Source: Actinomadura rupiterrae (GTDB taxonomy: Bacteria > Actinomycetota > Actinomycetes > Streptosporangiales > Streptosporangiaceae). Taken from it: 64,000 nucleotides of DNA. Every line of letters begins with the position of its first letter. Within the stretch, counting starts at the first letter, position 1. The translations under genes and the position numbers were made by a program. Below the pieces are notes generated by a model that ran no database searches, was not told where the DNA came from, and worked only from the letters and a program-made list of their open reading frames with translations. The stretch covers positions 124,001 to 188,000 of the forward strand of contig NZ_JAMZEA010000007.1 in NCBI RefSeq assembly GCF_024172125.1, read 5' to 3'. Shown here one piece after another: positions 39,101 to 47,826 of the stretch.

Positions 39101-39780
39101 AGCCGCGCGTCCCGCAGGTCGGCCTGGATCACGGCGGCGCGGCGGGCGATCTCGGCCTGCCGGCCGAGCGGCTTCAGCTGCCGGCGCAGCTCGCCGACCA
39201 GGTCCTCGACGCGGGTGAGGTTGGCCTGCATCGCGTCCAGCTTCCGCAGCGCCTTCTCCTTGCGCTTGCGGTGCTTCAGGACGCCGGACGCCTCCTCGAT
39301 CACCGCGCGGCGGCCCTCGGCCCCCGAGTGCAGCACCCGGTCCAGCTGGCCCTGCCCGATGATCACGTGCATCTCGCGGCCGATGCCGGAGTCCGACAGC
39401 AGCTCCTGGATGTCCAGCAGCCGGCAGGAGTCGCCGTTGATCGCGTACTCCGACTGGCCGGACCGGAACATCAGCCGGCTGATCGTGACCTCGGTGTAGT
39501 CGATCGGCAGCGCGCCGTCGGAGTTGTCGATGGTGAGCACGACCTCGGCGCGGCCGAGCGGCGGGCGGTTCGCGGTGCCCGCGAAGATCACGTCCTCCAT
39601 CTTGCCGCCGCGCAGCGACTTGGCGCCCTGCTCGCCCATCACCCAGGCGAGGGCGTCCACGACGTTGGACTTGCCGGACCCGTTCGGGCCGACCACGGCC
39701 GTGATGCCGGGCTCGAACTTCAGGGTGGTGGACGACGCGAAGGACTTGAAACCGCGCAGGGTCAGAGTCTTCAGGTACAC
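36106..39780 (-). CDS. smc: Chromosome segregation protein SMC
   Basis: SMC is the ATPase arm of condensin and organises and segregates the chromosome with ScpA/ScpB. The 1224-residue protein has Walker A GPNGSGKSNVVDALAW at the N-terminus, two long coiled coils, a hinge in the middle (around VDYAIDAVTVPDGVRSA), and at the C-terminus the signature LLSGGERSLVAIAF and Walker B FYVLDEVEAALDD. The GTG at 39780 gives the standard VYLKTLTLRGFKSF start, with GGAGGAGG 10 nt upstream. The 3' end is part of a 45-bp repeat. scpA and scpB are not in the window. Confidence 0.97.
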   Translation of the reverse strand: MYLKTLTLRGFKSFASSTTLKFEPGITAVVGPNGSGKSNVVDALAWVMGEQGAKSLRGGKMEDVIFAGTANRPPLGRAEVVLTIDNSDGALPIDYTEVTISRLMFRSGQSEYAINGDSCRLLDIQELLSDSGIGREMHVIIGQGQLDRVLHSGAEGRRAVIEEASGVLKHRKRKEKALRKLDAMQANLTRVEDLVGELRRQLKPLGRQAEIARRAAVIQADLRDARLRLLADDLTELRTKLDREAADEAQILARRVETERALAEAQEREGVLEAEEAEQAPELALVQDTWFQLSSLKERLRGVADLAAERHRNAAEAREEERRGRDPEDMEREAAETREQEEMLRAALDEAQDGLSEAVRERSEAEEALTAEERRLQSAARAAADRREELARLRGRVEALRSKAQAGQSEIGRLSAARADAEQRAAAAQAEFEAFEAEVVDDPVLVAEHEAAQELLAAAKETAETARATVDVPRQALKDARAAVSAARSADQAAQKRVTALQARIEALNLTLASAADGGEALLASGLDGVLGTVASLLTVRPGYETAVAAALGDATQAIAVGSLDTAEAALALLRAEDAGRAGLLIGGGSANPADRVSGVDYAIDAVTVPDGVRSAMEFLLRDVAVADDVTSAAKLVRAHPSLRAVTREGDLVGAHWAQGGGAGGAQSILQMRATLDEATADLAAAETAAERSGTDLTEAVEAEQQAQVSLDAAQAAVGEAQAGVNAAQAELDRIRVRVREFESQAAQEAKRAARLEADVRAALGEVERLGKALDAAAESREADANAADELAMRLEEAEEAANVADEVGDDTTVRDELAARVQELRSSEMESRLTVRTAEERVQAISGRADSLERGARREREERALAARRRARREQQAKIAEAVHKGSLAALERIEHSLATAVRQREAAEEARAAREAELRVIRTQVRELSSTLERLVNVVHGNEVARAEQRLRLEQMEQRALEEFGLEVDALLNEYGPDQPVPPGPEAPEDAVPVPYDRPTQEKRAKKAERELNQLGKVNPLALEEFAALEERHAFLTSQLEDLKKTRRDLLLVVKEVDDRVQQVFAAAYADTAREFERIFARLFPGGEGSLSLTEPDDMLTTGVEVAARPPGKKVKRLSLLSGGERSLVAIAFLVAVFKARPSPFYVLDEVEAALDDTNTQRLIKVFEELRESSQLIIITHQKRTMEGADALYGVSMRGDGVTQVVSQRIVRDEPEPASVPV

Positions 39781-40281
39781 GCGTCGCCGTCCTCCTCCGG
39801 AATCGCGGAAGGGGAGCGCCACCGGTGCGCGCGGCGGGCCGTCGCCCCGGGCGGTCGCCCGGGTGCGCGGCAGCGCGCTGACCGCCGCCGTGCACGGGCA
39901 CGGACGGCTCCGGGCGGCTCGCTCACCCCCGTGGCCCGCCGGGCGGGCGCCCGCGAGCCTGTCGAACGATACCGGCAGCAGGCGTCCGCACCCCGCATCC
40001 GCGCGGCCGTTCTCCTCCAATGTGCCACGATCGGGCGAATGGCGCCGGAGATCCGGACGGCCCGGAGGTCATCCGGGCAGCCCGGAGGAACGCCCGGCGG
40101 TGGGGCGCGATGGTGGAACGGCCGCGGCGGCCGTGCCCGGAAGGTCCGCCAGACAAACGGTCATCTCACCCAACAACGGGTCAAGAGCACCAGGCGGTGG
40201 GGCACGGCGCGGCGGGCAAGAACAAGGGACGCCACGGGAAACGGCGTCCCTGACTCCGCTGACGTAAAAAAGCGGCGCCGA
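39781..40281. other. Intergenic region smc / small coiled-coil gene, no gene seen
   Basis: These 501 bases contain the smc ribosome-binding site at the left end and a terminator hairpin at the right end. I see no credible coding frame between them. Confidence 0.4.
40225..40251 (-). terminator. Terminator of the 65-residue coiled-coil gene
   Basis: AGGGACGCC (40225-40233) pairs perfectly with GGCGTCCCT (40243-40251). On the minus strand it is followed by a T-rich stretch, 30 bp after the stop at 40282. Confidence 0.65.
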
Positions 40282-40479
40282 TCAGGTCAGCGCCGGTTCA
40301 CGGTCCTTCATCCCGAGCGACACGATGTCGCCGTCGGCCGCCGTCGCGAGCGCGTCGTTCTCCTCCTGGAGCCGGACGAGCTCGGCCTCCAGATCGCGTA
40401 CGCGCCGCTGAAGACGCCGCATCTCCGCGACCATCCGGGGGTCGGGACCGCCGACGTGGCCGAGTAGAGCCTTCGCCAT
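40282..40479 (-). CDS. Small conserved coiled-coil protein of unknown function
   Basis: This 65-residue protein begins MAKALLGHVGGPDPRMVAEM and continues as a charged helix with heptads (RRVRDLEAELVRLQEENDAL). The MAKALLGHVGG start looks familiar from short actinobacterial hypothetical proteins encoded near smc and acyP, but I do not know its role. The ATG at 40479 has GGAGGA about 12 nt upstream; the longer frame from 40554 lacks a site. A terminator follows, so it is probably monocistronic. Confidence 0.7.
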   Translation of the reverse strand: MAKALLGHVGGPDPRMVAEMRRLQRRVRDLEAELVRLQEENDALATAADGDIVSLGMKDREPALT

Positions 40480-40657
40480 GACTAAGGGTCCTCCACGCTG
40501 AGTAACCAGCAGGAATCGCGCACGGGAACCAACTGGGTTCGGTGCGCGTATCATCTAGAGTCGCACCAGCGCGAGTCCTGGTCAAGACGGACATCACGGG
40601 CCGGTAACAACCTGTCGTCCCCAGTTTAGCAGGACCAAATCGGACTTCCCTACCCGG

Positions 40658-40966
40658 CTACCGTTCCTCGAAACCGGAAATCCCGCCACGCGGCTCACTC
40701 CAGCGCTCGACCGCCCCGGTGACCCGGCCGGGACGGGTCGGAAGCCCGTTTTCGGGCACCGCGTCCGGGCGCAGCATCCCCAGCAGCCGGTCACACGCTG
40801 TGCGCGGACCTTCGGCCACCACCTCGACCCGTCCGTCCCGCAGGTTCGACGCGCTCCCCACGAGCCCCAGCTCCAACGCCCGCGCGCGCACCCACCACCG
40901 GAACCCGACACCCTGCACGTGCCCCCGCACCCACGCGGTCAGCCGCACATCCGGCTCGTCCGACAT
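40658..40966 (-). CDS. acyP: Acylphosphatase
   Basis: Acylphosphatase hydrolyses carboxyl-phosphate bonds in small acyl phosphates. The 102-residue protein has the substrate loop [11 protein letters not shown] with its catalytic Arg, and the conserved Asn in [14 protein letters not shown]. The ATG at 40966 gives the family-length protein; the frame upstream is Arg/Pro-rich and unsupported. It lies between smc and mutM, as in other actinomycetes. Confidence 0.93.
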   Translation of the reverse strand: MSDEPDVRLTAWVRGHVQGVGFRWWVRARALELGLVGSASNLRDGRVEVVAEGPRTACDRLLGMLRPDAVPENGLPTRPGRVTGAVERWSEPRGGISGFEER

Positions 40967-41152
40967 CCTCACCCTCCCCAGCCTCTCCCAGCCCCTACCC
41001 GACCACGCCCCGACCGCAGGCCGGTTCGCCCGCGCGGGCCTCGGCCGTGGGGCGGTCCGCCTGCGCGGCAGGCGCGGGCGGTTTCTCACCCGTCTCTGGA
41101 ACGGGCTGATTTGTCCGCTGAGCGATTCCGAGGGCGGTGGGCGCCTTCGGGA

Positions 41153-42076
41153 TCAGTAGCGGGCGCGCCGGGGGCGCGGCTGGCATTTGGGGCAGCTGTA
41201 GGACGAGCGGTTCATGAACTCGTCGCGGCGGATCGGGGTGCCGCAGCGGCTGCACGGCTCGTCCCGGCGGCCGTAGGCCTCCAGCGACCGCTCGAAGTAG
41301 CCGCTCTCGCCGTTCACGTTGACGTACAGGGCGTCGAAGGACGTGCCGCCGACTCCGAGCGCGGCGGCCATCACCTCCTGCGCCGCCGCGAGGACCCGGG
41401 ACGCCTCCGCGCGGGTCATCGTCTCGGTCGGCCGCGCCCAGTGCAGCTTGGCCTGCCACAGCGCCTCGTCGGCGTAGATGTTGCCGACGCCGCTGATGAG
41501 CGACTGGTCGAGCAGCGCGCGCTTGATGCCGGTGCGCCGGCGCTTCAGCGCGGCGAAGAACGCCTCCTCGTCGAAGGCGTCCTCCAGCGGGTCGGGGGCG
41601 ATGTGCGCGACCGGCGCGGGCACCAGGTCGCCGACCCTGGACGGGACGACGTCGGCGACCAGCAGGTGCCCGAACGTCCGCTGGTCGACGAAGCGCAGGT
41701 CGGAGCCGCCGTCGGTGAACGTCAGCCGGACCCGCAGGTGCTTGTGCCGCTCCCGGTCCGGCTCGCCGACCAGCAGCTGGCCGCTCATGCCCAGGTGGGC
41801 GAGCATCGCCTCGGTCGGCTCGGCGCCCGGCCCGCCGGCCTCGCCCTCGGGGACGTAGTCGGCGCCTTCCGGGAGCAGGGGCAGCCACATGTACTTGCCG
41901 CGGCGCTTCGGCCGGGCGACGACGCGTCCGGCCAGGCGTCCCGCGAAGTCGGCGGGGCCCTCCTCGTGCCGCCGGACGGCGCGGGGGTGCAGCACCTCGG
42001 CGGACGCGACCGTCCGCCCGGTCACCCAGCTCTCCAGCCCGCGCCGGACGACCTCGACCTCGGGAAGCTCAGGCAC
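41153..42076 (-). CDS. mutM: Formamidopyrimidine-DNA glycosylase (Fpg/MutM)
   Basis: Fpg removes 8-oxoguanine and formamidopyrimidines and nicks the abasic site. The 307-residue protein starts [10 protein letters not shown], so after Met removal Pro is the nucleophile and Glu the acid. It has KRRGKYMWL (catalytic Lys), [20 protein letters not shown], and a C-terminal zinc finger [10 protein letters not shown]...SCPKC. The GTG at 42076 overlaps the rnc stop by 8 bases, a coupled arrangement conserved in actinomycetes. Confidence 0.96.
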   Translation of the reverse strand: MPELPEVEVVRRGLESWVTGRTVASAEVLHPRAVRRHEEGPADFAGRLAGRVVARPKRRGKYMWLPLLPEGADYVPEGEAGGPGAEPTEAMLAHLGMSGQLLVGEPDRERHKHLRVRLTFTDGGSDLRFVDQRTFGHLLVADVVPSRVGDLVPAPVAHIAPDPLEDAFDEEAFFAALKRRRTGIKRALLDQSLISGVGNIYADEALWQAKLHWARPTETMTRAEASRVLAAAQEVMAAALGVGGTSFDALYVNVNGESGYFERSLEAYGRRDEPCSRCGTPIRRDEFMNRSSYSCPKCQPRPRRARY

Positions 42077-42878
42077 CGGCCACCGCGGCCTTGCCCTCGT
42101 CGTCCTCGGCCGCACCGGAACCCGGCTTGGCCGCGCCGTCGGCGGCACCGTCCGCGCCGCCCTCGCGCTGCACGACCGCCTCGCGGATGGCGTGCCACGC
42201 GGCCTCGGCGGCGTGCTGCTCGGCCTCCTTCTTGGACCGGCCCTCGCCGGAGCCGTAGGCCGTGCCGCCGACCCGCACCGAGGCGCGGAACGTCTTCTGG
42301 TGGTCGGGGCCGGATTCGGCGACGTGGTACTCCGGGACGCCCAGCTCCTCGACGGCGGTGAGCTCCTGCAGCGAGGTCTTCCAGTCCAGGCCCGCGCCGA
42401 GGCCCGCGGAGCGGGTGATGAGCGCGTCGAACAGCCGGTGCACCAGCGCGGACGCCTCGTCCAGGCCGCGGTCGAGGTAGACCGCGCCGATCAGCGCCTC
42501 CAGGGTGTCGGCGAGGATGGACGACTTGTCCCGCCCGCCGGTGCCCTCCTCGCCGCGGCCGAGCCGGATGTGCGGGCCGACGCCCAGCTCGCGGGCGACG
42601 CCGGCGAGCGCGCGCATGTTCACCACGGCGGCGCGGAGCTTGGCGAGCTGCCCCTCGGGCAGGTCGGGGTGGCCGCGGAAGAGGGTGTCGGTGACGACCA
42701 GGCCGAGCACCGAGTCGCCGAGGAACTCCAGGCGCTCGTTGGTCGGCAGCCCGCCGTTCTCGTACGCGTAGGAGCGGTGCGTCAGCGCCCGCTCCAGCAG
42801 TTCGGGGGTGATCTCGACCTGCAGTGCCGCCACCAGTTCGGCGCTGTCCGGGATGGGACGGTCCTTCTTGCCGCTCAC
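42069..42878 (-). CDS. rnc: Ribonuclease III
   Basis: RNase III cuts double-stranded RNA in rRNA processing and mRNA turnover. The 269-residue protein has the catalytic signature [16 protein letters not shown], the second acidic motif [15 protein letters not shown], and a C-terminal dsRNA-binding domain ([36 protein letters not shown]), then an acidic/Ala tail. The GTG at 42878 has GAGGAGG 5 nt upstream. It follows rpmF, and a hairpin lies just upstream of its ribosome-binding site. Confidence 0.96.
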   Translation of the reverse strand: MSGKKDRPIPDSAELVAALQVEITPELLERALTHRSYAYENGGLPTNERLEFLGDSVLGLVVTDTLFRGHPDLPEGQLAKLRAAVVNMRALAGVARELGVGPHIRLGRGEEGTGGRDKSSILADTLEALIGAVYLDRGLDEASALVHRLFDALITRSAGLGAGLDWKTSLQELTAVEELGVPEYHVAESGPDHQKTFRASVRVGGTAYGSGEGRSKKEAEQHAAEAAWHAIREAVVQREGGADGAADGAAKPGSGAAEDDEGKAAVAGA

Positions 42879-42898
42879 AGGCCCTCCTCGCCTGCCGG

Positions 42899-42919
42899 GG
42901 CAGCCCCGGGAGGGCTGCC
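42899..42919 (-). promoter_or_regulatory. Hairpin in the rnc leader
   Basis: GGCAGCCC (42899-42906) pairs with GGGCTGCC (42912-42919) around a 5-nt loop, about 20 nt upstream of the rnc start in a 302-bp gap (42879-43180) with no gene. RNase III often cleaves its own leader in other bacteria, including Streptomyces, so a role in autoregulation is possible; the stem is short for a typical cleavage site. Confidence 0.35.
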
Positions 42920-43180
42920 TTGCGAACGGCGCTCGCGAGCGGCGGCGGGCGGGACGGCGGAGGGGTGTCCGCGAAAGCGAGGTGCGCGCCGGTGGGAATG
43001 TTCCCGGCGTGCACCACGGCTCCGGGCGCTGGCCTCGGCCGGTCACCGCGGCGGCTGCGACGCGCCGGGTGATCGGGCCCCGGGCCGTCCGGCGGGCGCC
43101 AGGACGGGTCCGGGGAACCGCGAGGGGCGGCCGCGTCGGAACAACGCGAGACCGCCCCCCGGATACGACGAGATCAGCCG

Positions 43181-43360
43181 TCAGGCCGACGGCGCGATGA
43201 CCTGCCGGCGGTCGTAGGTGCCGCAGGTCTGGCACGCGGTGTGCGGCAGCTTGGTGTCACGGCAGGTCGGGCACTCGACCAGGGTCGGGGCAGCGGTCTT
43301 CCACTGCGAACGACGGTGCCGCGTGTTGCTCCGCGACTTCTTCCGCTTCGGGACGGCCAC
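43181..43360 (-). CDS. rpmF: 50S ribosomal protein bL32
   Basis: The 59-residue protein starts [20 protein letters not shown] and has two zinc-type cysteine pairs (ECPTCRD and CQTCGTY), so it is the zinc-containing form. The GTG at 43360 begins one base after the DUF177 stop, with AGGAGGG upstream. The DUF177-rpmF pair is widely conserved, followed by rnc and mutM. Confidence 0.96.
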   Translation of the reverse strand: MAVPKRKKSRSNTRHRRSQWKTAAPTLVECPTCRDTKLPHTACQTCGTYDRRQVIAPSA

Positions 43361-43361
43361 T

Positions 43362-43946
43362 TCAGCCCTCCTGCTTTCCTTCTCGTAGGTCGATGGAACC
43401 GAGCGCCGCCCACCGGGGGTCGGCGGCGCCGTGGTGGTGGTCGGGACCGGCGTCCGCCAGCCGTACACCGCACTCCGGACACAGGCCAGGACAGTCGTCC
43501 TGGCACAGCGGCGACAGCGGCAGCTGGAGCACCACCGCGTCCCGGAGCACCGGCTCGAGGTCGATCATGTCGTCCTCGAGGCGGAGCTCGTCGTCGCCCG
43601 CGTTCCCGCCGGAGCGGGTGTCAGGATAAACGAAGAGCTCCTGGAAGTCCGCCTCGAACTCCAAGGCGATCGGGTCCAGGCAGCGGGCGCACTCCCCTTC
43701 GAGGGGAACCGTCGCCGTTCCGGTGACGAGGACGCCTTCGAGCACCGCTTCGAGCCGGAGGTCCAGCTCCATCGGCGCGCCGTCGGGCACCCGTACCATC
43801 TCGATGCCGAAATTCTCCGGAGCCGGCACGGTGAGGTGCTCCCGCCGCTCGGATCCGGGCTGCCTGCTGAGGGCTCGTGTGTCGAGCATGAGCGGGCCGT
43901 GCGCGGGTTCGTTGCGGGACAGGGTTTTCCTGCTTTCGTGAGGCAT
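43362..43946 (-). CDS. DUF177 (YceD) family protein
   Basis: This 194-residue protein has the four-cysteine motif of the family: [11 protein letters not shown] and, further on, [13 protein letters not shown]. The conserved [18 protein letters not shown] is also present. YceD proteins are encoded with rpmF and have been linked to 23S rRNA accumulation. The start is not certain: ATG at 43946 or at 43889 ([12 protein letters not shown]); neither has an obvious binding site. It is translationally adjacent to rpmF. Confidence 0.92.
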   Translation of the reverse strand: MPHESRKTLSRNEPAHGPLMLDTRALSRQPGSERREHLTVPAPENFGIEMVRVPDGAPMELDLRLEAVLEGVLVTGTATVPLEGECARCLDPIALEFEADFQELFVYPDTRSGGNAGDDELRLEDDMIDLEPVLRDAVVLQLPLSPLCQDDCPGLCPECGVRLADAGPDHHHGAADPRWAALGSIDLREGKQEG

Positions 43947-44077
43947 GGCGAATCGCGGCCGTCGTTCCTGGCCGAAGTCCCAGGGTAGCCGACCGGGGAC
44001 GATCGCCCAACTCAGACGCCCCGTGAGGCGCCTCGCACCCGGCGTCCGGCCCGTCGGGGCCCGGCCGGAGCCCTCGG

Positions 44078-44557
44078 TCAGGACTCGCGGAGGCGTCCCA
44101 CGAGCCGGTCGTGCACGACGTCCGGGACGAGCCCCGAGACGTCGCCGCCGAACTTGACGACCTCCTTCATGAGGGAGGACGACAGGTAGGAGTAGAGCGG
44201 GTTGGTGGACATGAACATGGTCTCCACGCCCGCCATCCGGTGGTTCATCTGGGCCATCTGGAGCTCGTACTCGTAGTCGCTGACCGCGCGCAGGCCCTTG
44301 ACGATCATCGGGATGTCGTTCACCCGGCAGAAGTCGACGAGCAGCCCGTACCAGGAGTCGACCCGGACGTTGCCGTACTCCTTGGTGACCTCGCCGAGCA
44401 GCTCCATCCGCTCGTCCACGGTGAACAGGCCCTGCTTGGTCTTGTTGATCATGACGGCGACCACCACCTCGTCGAAGAGGCGGGACGCGCGGCTGATGAT
44501 GTCGAGATGGCCGTTGGTCACGGGATCGAACGAGCCGGGGCAGACGACACGGCGCAC
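44078..44557 (-). CDS. coaD: Phosphopantetheine adenylyltransferase
   Basis: CoaD makes dephospho-CoA, the penultimate step of coenzyme A synthesis. The 159-residue protein shows CPGSFDPVTNGHLDI (nucleotide-binding TxGH), KGLRAVSDYEYE, and MSTNPLYSYLSSSLMKEV. The GTG at 44557 has GGAG 8 nt upstream and gives the normal VRRVVCPGSFDP start. It lies between a penicillin-binding protein and DUF177. Confidence 0.96.
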   Translation of the reverse strand: MRRVVCPGSFDPVTNGHLDIISRASRLFDEVVVAVMINKTKQGLFTVDERMELLGEVTKEYGNVRVDSWYGLLVDFCRVNDIPMIVKGLRAVSDYEYELQMAQMNHRMAGVETMFMSTNPLYSYLSSSLMKEVVKFGGDVSGLVPDVVHDRLVGRLRES

Positions 44558-44679
44558 GAGACGGCTCCATCCTTGGGCGGGGACGACCTGCGGCGCGACC
44601 GTACCAAACCCCCGGAAGCGCCCCCGCGACCGGGTCGCGGCCATACCGGGGACGTCCCGGCCGCCGCCCGCCCCGCAGG

Positions 44680-46134
44680 TCAGCCGCCGAGGGCGTCGAT
44701 GATCTTGGCGGCGATCGGGCCCGACTCGATGCCGTAGCCCGGCGCCTCGGTCATCACCGCGACCGCGTACCTGGCGCCCGCTCCCGGGCCGAAGCCGATG
44801 AACCAGCGGTCGTTGTAGGAGACGCCCTCGATGTCGGCGGTGCCGGTCTTGCCGCCGCCCACGGACGTCCCCTGGAGGCTCTTTCCTGTGCCGGACTTCA
44901 CAACCTCCTGCATCAGCTGCCGCATCTCCCCCGCCTGGTCGGAGTTCAGCGCCTGGCCGAGCGAGACGCGCGTCGCGCCCTGGACGACCGAGCCGTCCGC
45001 GCCGCGCAGCCTGTCCACCAGGTAGGGCCGCATCGCCTTGCCGCCGTTCGCGATGGCGGCGGCGACCATGCACATTTGCAGCGGCGTCGCGACCGTGCTG
45101 CCCTGCCCGATCGAGCCGAGCGCGCTCAGCGAGGGCTGGTCGGTCTTGGGGAACGAGCTGACCGCGCTCGCCAGGCCCTTGTCGTACTCGACCTTCTTGT
45201 AGAAGCCGAACCGCGCGGCCTGGTCGGACACCCCGCCGTTGCCGGGCTGCTCGGCCCCCATGAAGGCGAACGTGGTGTTGCAGGACTGCGCGTACGCCGT
45301 GATCAGCGGGATGGACGCGTTGTCGCAGTCGCCGCCGATGTCGCCCGCGTCGTTGCTGATCGGCTGCCCGGCGCCGCGCGGCTTGTAGCTGCGCCCGGCG
45401 CGGACCTGGGTGTCCTTGGTGGCGCCCCCGGCCAGGTCGGACGAGGCGACGACGGTCTTGAACGTCGAGCCGGGCGGGAAGACCTCGCCGGTCGCCTTGC
45501 TGAGCAGCGGCTTCATCGCGTCCTTGTTGAGCCGGTCGAACGCGGCCTGCGCGCGCTTGGCGTTCGGCACCGCGACCTGGTTGGCGTCGTAGGACGGGTA
45601 GGACGCCAGGACCAGGATCGCGCCCGTCTTCGGGTCGAGCGCGACCGCCGCGGCCCGGCGCGCGCCGCTGCCGGCGAGCGCCTGGTAGGCGGCGCGTTGC
45701 GCGCGCGGGTTGACGGTCGTCTCGACGGTGCCGCCGGGGACCTTCTTGCCGAGGATGCGGTCCATCAGGCTGGTGGTCTTCAGGCGCGCGTCGGTGCCGT
45801 CGAGGATGTGGTTCTCCGAGCCCTCGATCTGCGTCTGGGAGAACATCGAGAAGTAGCCGGTGATCGGCGAGAACGTCTCGCTGTCCTTGTAGTGGCGCTG
45901 GTAGCGGCCCTTGGAGACGGGGTCGGACCAGGCGATCCGCTCGCCGCCGGCGACGATCGGCCCGCGGGCGATCGAGTCGCGGTTCGCGTACTGGCGCGTG
46001 TTCTGCGGGTCGTCCCGCAGCGACTGCGCCTCGAACCCCTGGACGTAGGTGACGTTCGCCATCAGGGCCAGGGCCATCAGCAGGGTGACCACCCAGGTCC
46101 AGCGCAGGGCCTTGTTCGTCCCGTCGGAGCTCAT
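44680..46134 (-). CDS. Class B penicillin-binding protein (PbpA/FtsI-like transpeptidase)
   Basis: This protein of about 484 residues has an N-terminal anchor (RWTWVVTLLMALALMANVTY), a short dimerisation region and a transpeptidase domain with all three active-site motifs: S223 in GSTFK, SCN, and KTGTA. Class B enzymes cross-link peptidoglycan. The short non-catalytic region and RQYANRDSIARGPIV match the actinobacterial PbpA type, which usually sits with rodA near the pkn genes; here it stands between rsmD and coaD, which is unusual. The start is uncertain: ATG at 46134 is chosen, and GTG at 46146 or 46167 are alternatives. Confidence 0.9.
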   Translation of the reverse strand: MSSDGTNKALRWTWVVTLLMALALMANVTYVQGFEAQSLRDDPQNTRQYANRDSIARGPIVAGGERIAWSDPVSKGRYQRHYKDSETFSPITGYFSMFSQTQIEGSENHILDGTDARLKTTSLMDRILGKKVPGGTVETTVNPRAQRAAYQALAGSGARRAAAVALDPKTGAILVLASYPSYDANQVAVPNAKRAQAAFDRLNKDAMKPLLSKATGEVFPPGSTFKTVVASSDLAGGATKDTQVRAGRSYKPRGAGQPISNDAGDIGGDCDNASIPLITAYAQSCNTTFAFMGAEQPGNGGVSDQAARFGFYKKVEYDKGLASAVSSFPKTDQPSLSALGSIGQGSTVATPLQMCMVAAAIANGGKAMRPYLVDRLRGADGSVVQGATRVSLGQALNSDQAGEMRQLMQEVVKSGTGKSLQGTSVGGGKTGTADIEGVSYNDRWFIGFGPGAGARYAVAVMTEAPGYGIESGPIAAKIIDALGG

Positions 46135-46191
46135 CCGGACGGACACCCCCCGAAATCGTCCGGCCACTTATCGTAGCCGGACGCGGAGCGG

Positions 46192-46755
46192 TCAGCCGGT
46201 GGCGCGCCCGTACCAGAACACGGCTTCGCCGTAACGACGGTCACGTTCTGGCATATACCCGTCAGGCCACGACAAAGCAGGCGAACGCACCGAACGTTCG
46301 ACGGCGATCAGCGCGTCCTCCGCGAGCCACCCGTTGTCGCGGAGCGATTCGAGCAGCTCGGTGACGGCCTCGTCGGCGAGCGCGTACGGCGGATCGGCGA
46401 AGACCAGGTCGTACGGCTCGTCCGGGACGCGCTTCACGACGCGCTCGACCTTGTCCGCGACGACCTGCGCGCCGGGCAGTCCCAGCGACGCCACGTTCTC
46501 CCGGACGACCTTCACCGCACGCGGATGCGACTCCACCAGCAGCGCATGACCGGCGCCGCGCGACAGCGACTCAAGCCCTACGGCACCGGACCCCGCGAAC
46601 AGGTCGGCGACGCGCAACCCGTCCAGCGGGCCCAGCAGCGCCTGGACGGTCGAGAACAACCCCTCGCGCGCCCGGTCGCTGGTGGGACGCGTGTCCCGCC
46701 CGGCCGGCACCGCCAGCCGCCGTCCTCCCGCACTCCCCGCGATAACCCTGCTCAC
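46192..46755 (-). CDS. rsmD: 16S rRNA (guanine966-N2)-methyltransferase RsmD
   Basis: RsmD methylates G966 of 16S rRNA. The 187-residue protein has the SAM motif VADLFAGSGAVGLESLSRGA and the catalytic DPPY (LVFADPPYALAD), with the usual N-terminal MSRVIAGSAGGRRLAVPAG and RPTSDRAREGLF. It starts at a GTG (46755). rsmD-coaD neighbours are widely conserved; here a penicillin-binding protein is inserted between them. Confidence 0.96.
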   Translation of the reverse strand: MSRVIAGSAGGRRLAVPAGRDTRPTSDRAREGLFSTVQALLGPLDGLRVADLFAGSGAVGLESLSRGAGHALLVESHPRAVKVVRENVASLGLPGAQVVADKVERVVKRVPDEPYDLVFADPPYALADEAVTELLESLRDNGWLAEDALIAVERSVRSPALSWPDGYMPERDRRYGEAVFWYGRATG

Positions 46756-46848
46756 AGCACCAAAGTATGGCCGCTCGCGGACCGGGGAACGGACAGGGAA
46801 TCCCCACCCCGAGATTCCCCGCCCGCACCGCGATCAGCGAGCGGCCTA

Positions 46849-46906
46849 CCTGGACCGGCACTTACCCGGACCAGCGCCTGGACCGGCACCTGCCTGGACC
46901 GGCGCT
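46849..46906. repeat. Short repeats CCTGGACCGGC upstream of rsmD
   Basis: CCTGGACCGGC occurs at 46849, 46877 and 46893 with one more diverged copy between, in the gap between the HEAT gene and rsmD. Confidence 0.6.
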
Positions 46907-46908
46907 TA

Positions 46909-47826
46909 CTACGACAGCGCCCAGCGCACCTGGGTTCGGACTCCCGGGTCGGGATCCGCGAGCGCCTCGGTCAGCGCGGTCAGGACCTCGGGGTTCGTCG
47001 GGGCCCACTGCTCCAGCGACTGGACGGCGGCCCGGCGGACGTCCACGATCCGGTCGCGCAGCGCGCGCACGAGCGGCTGCACGGCGACGTCCGGTTCGGC
47101 GAACGCGAGCGCGATCGCCGCGCGGCGGCGGACCTGCCAGCTCGCGTGCGCGGTGGCCGTGACGACGCGTCCGACGAGGGGTTCGGGCGCGCCGAGCTCG
47201 GCGACCGCGTCGATCGCGGCCATCCGGACGACGGGGTCGTGGTCGGAGAGCAGGTGGTCGAGGGCGGGCAGGGACGGGGCGGCGGCGAGCCGGGCCAGGC
47301 CCTCGGCGACCGCGACGCGGACCTCGCGGGCCGGGTCGTCGGCGGCCTCGGCCACCTCGTCCGCCGCGTGCAGCGCGACCAGGCCGAGCACGGCCTGCAC
47401 GCGGATGTGCGGCTCGTCCTCCTGGAGGCCCTGCGCGTACAGCTCGGTCGCGGCCCGGACGAGCGCTTCGAGCAGGTGGGCGGCGGTGCTGCGGACGCGG
47501 CTGTCGCGGTCGGGCGCGGTGGCGAGCAGCAGCGCCTCCACGCCGTCGGTGCCGAGGACGGCCTCGGGCAGGTCGTCCAGGACGTCGGCGGCGGCGGCGC
47601 GGACGCGCTCGTCGGGGTCGGCGAGCGTCCAGGCGAGGGTGTCGGCGGCGCCGCGCGGGCCGTCGCCGTCCCGCAGCAGGCGGCCGAGCGCGAAGGCGGC
47701 GGCGGCGCGCACCTCGGGCTCGGGGTCGCGCAGGTAGGGGTCGAGGTCGGCGAGCGTGGGCCGGTCGATGCGGTGGAGTTCGAGGACGCGGGCGAGCAGC
47801 CCCGGTCCGGTGGGCGTGAGCGTCAT
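46909..47826 (-). CDS. HEAT-repeat protein
   Basis: This 305-residue protein consists of about nine or ten HEAT/PBS-lyase-like helical repeats with the pattern DPxxxVRxxAAxAL (for example DPEPEVRAAAAFALGRL, DPDERVRAAAADVLDDL, DHDPVVRMAAIDAVAEL, DPDPGVRTQVRWAL). No catalytic motif is visible. Such scaffolds bind proteins or nucleic acids, and some act on phycobilin-type substrates; no specific role can be given. The ATG at 47826 is the first codon of the repeat protein. It lies between rsmD and an MFS gene, both on the same strand. Confidence 0.88.
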   Translation of the reverse strand: MTLTPTGPGLLARVLELHRIDRPTLADLDPYLRDPEPEVRAAAAFALGRLLRDGDGPRGAADTLAWTLADPDERVRAAAADVLDDLPEAVLGTDGVEALLLATAPDRDSRVRSTAAHLLEALVRAATELYAQGLQEDEPHIRVQAVLGLVALHAADEVAEAADDPAREVRVAVAEGLARLAAAPSLPALDHLLSDHDPVVRMAAIDAVAELGAPEPLVGRVVTATAHASWQVRRRAAIALAFAEPDVAVQPLVRALRDRIVDVRRAAVQSLEQWAPTNPEVLTALTEALADPDPGVRTQVRWALS

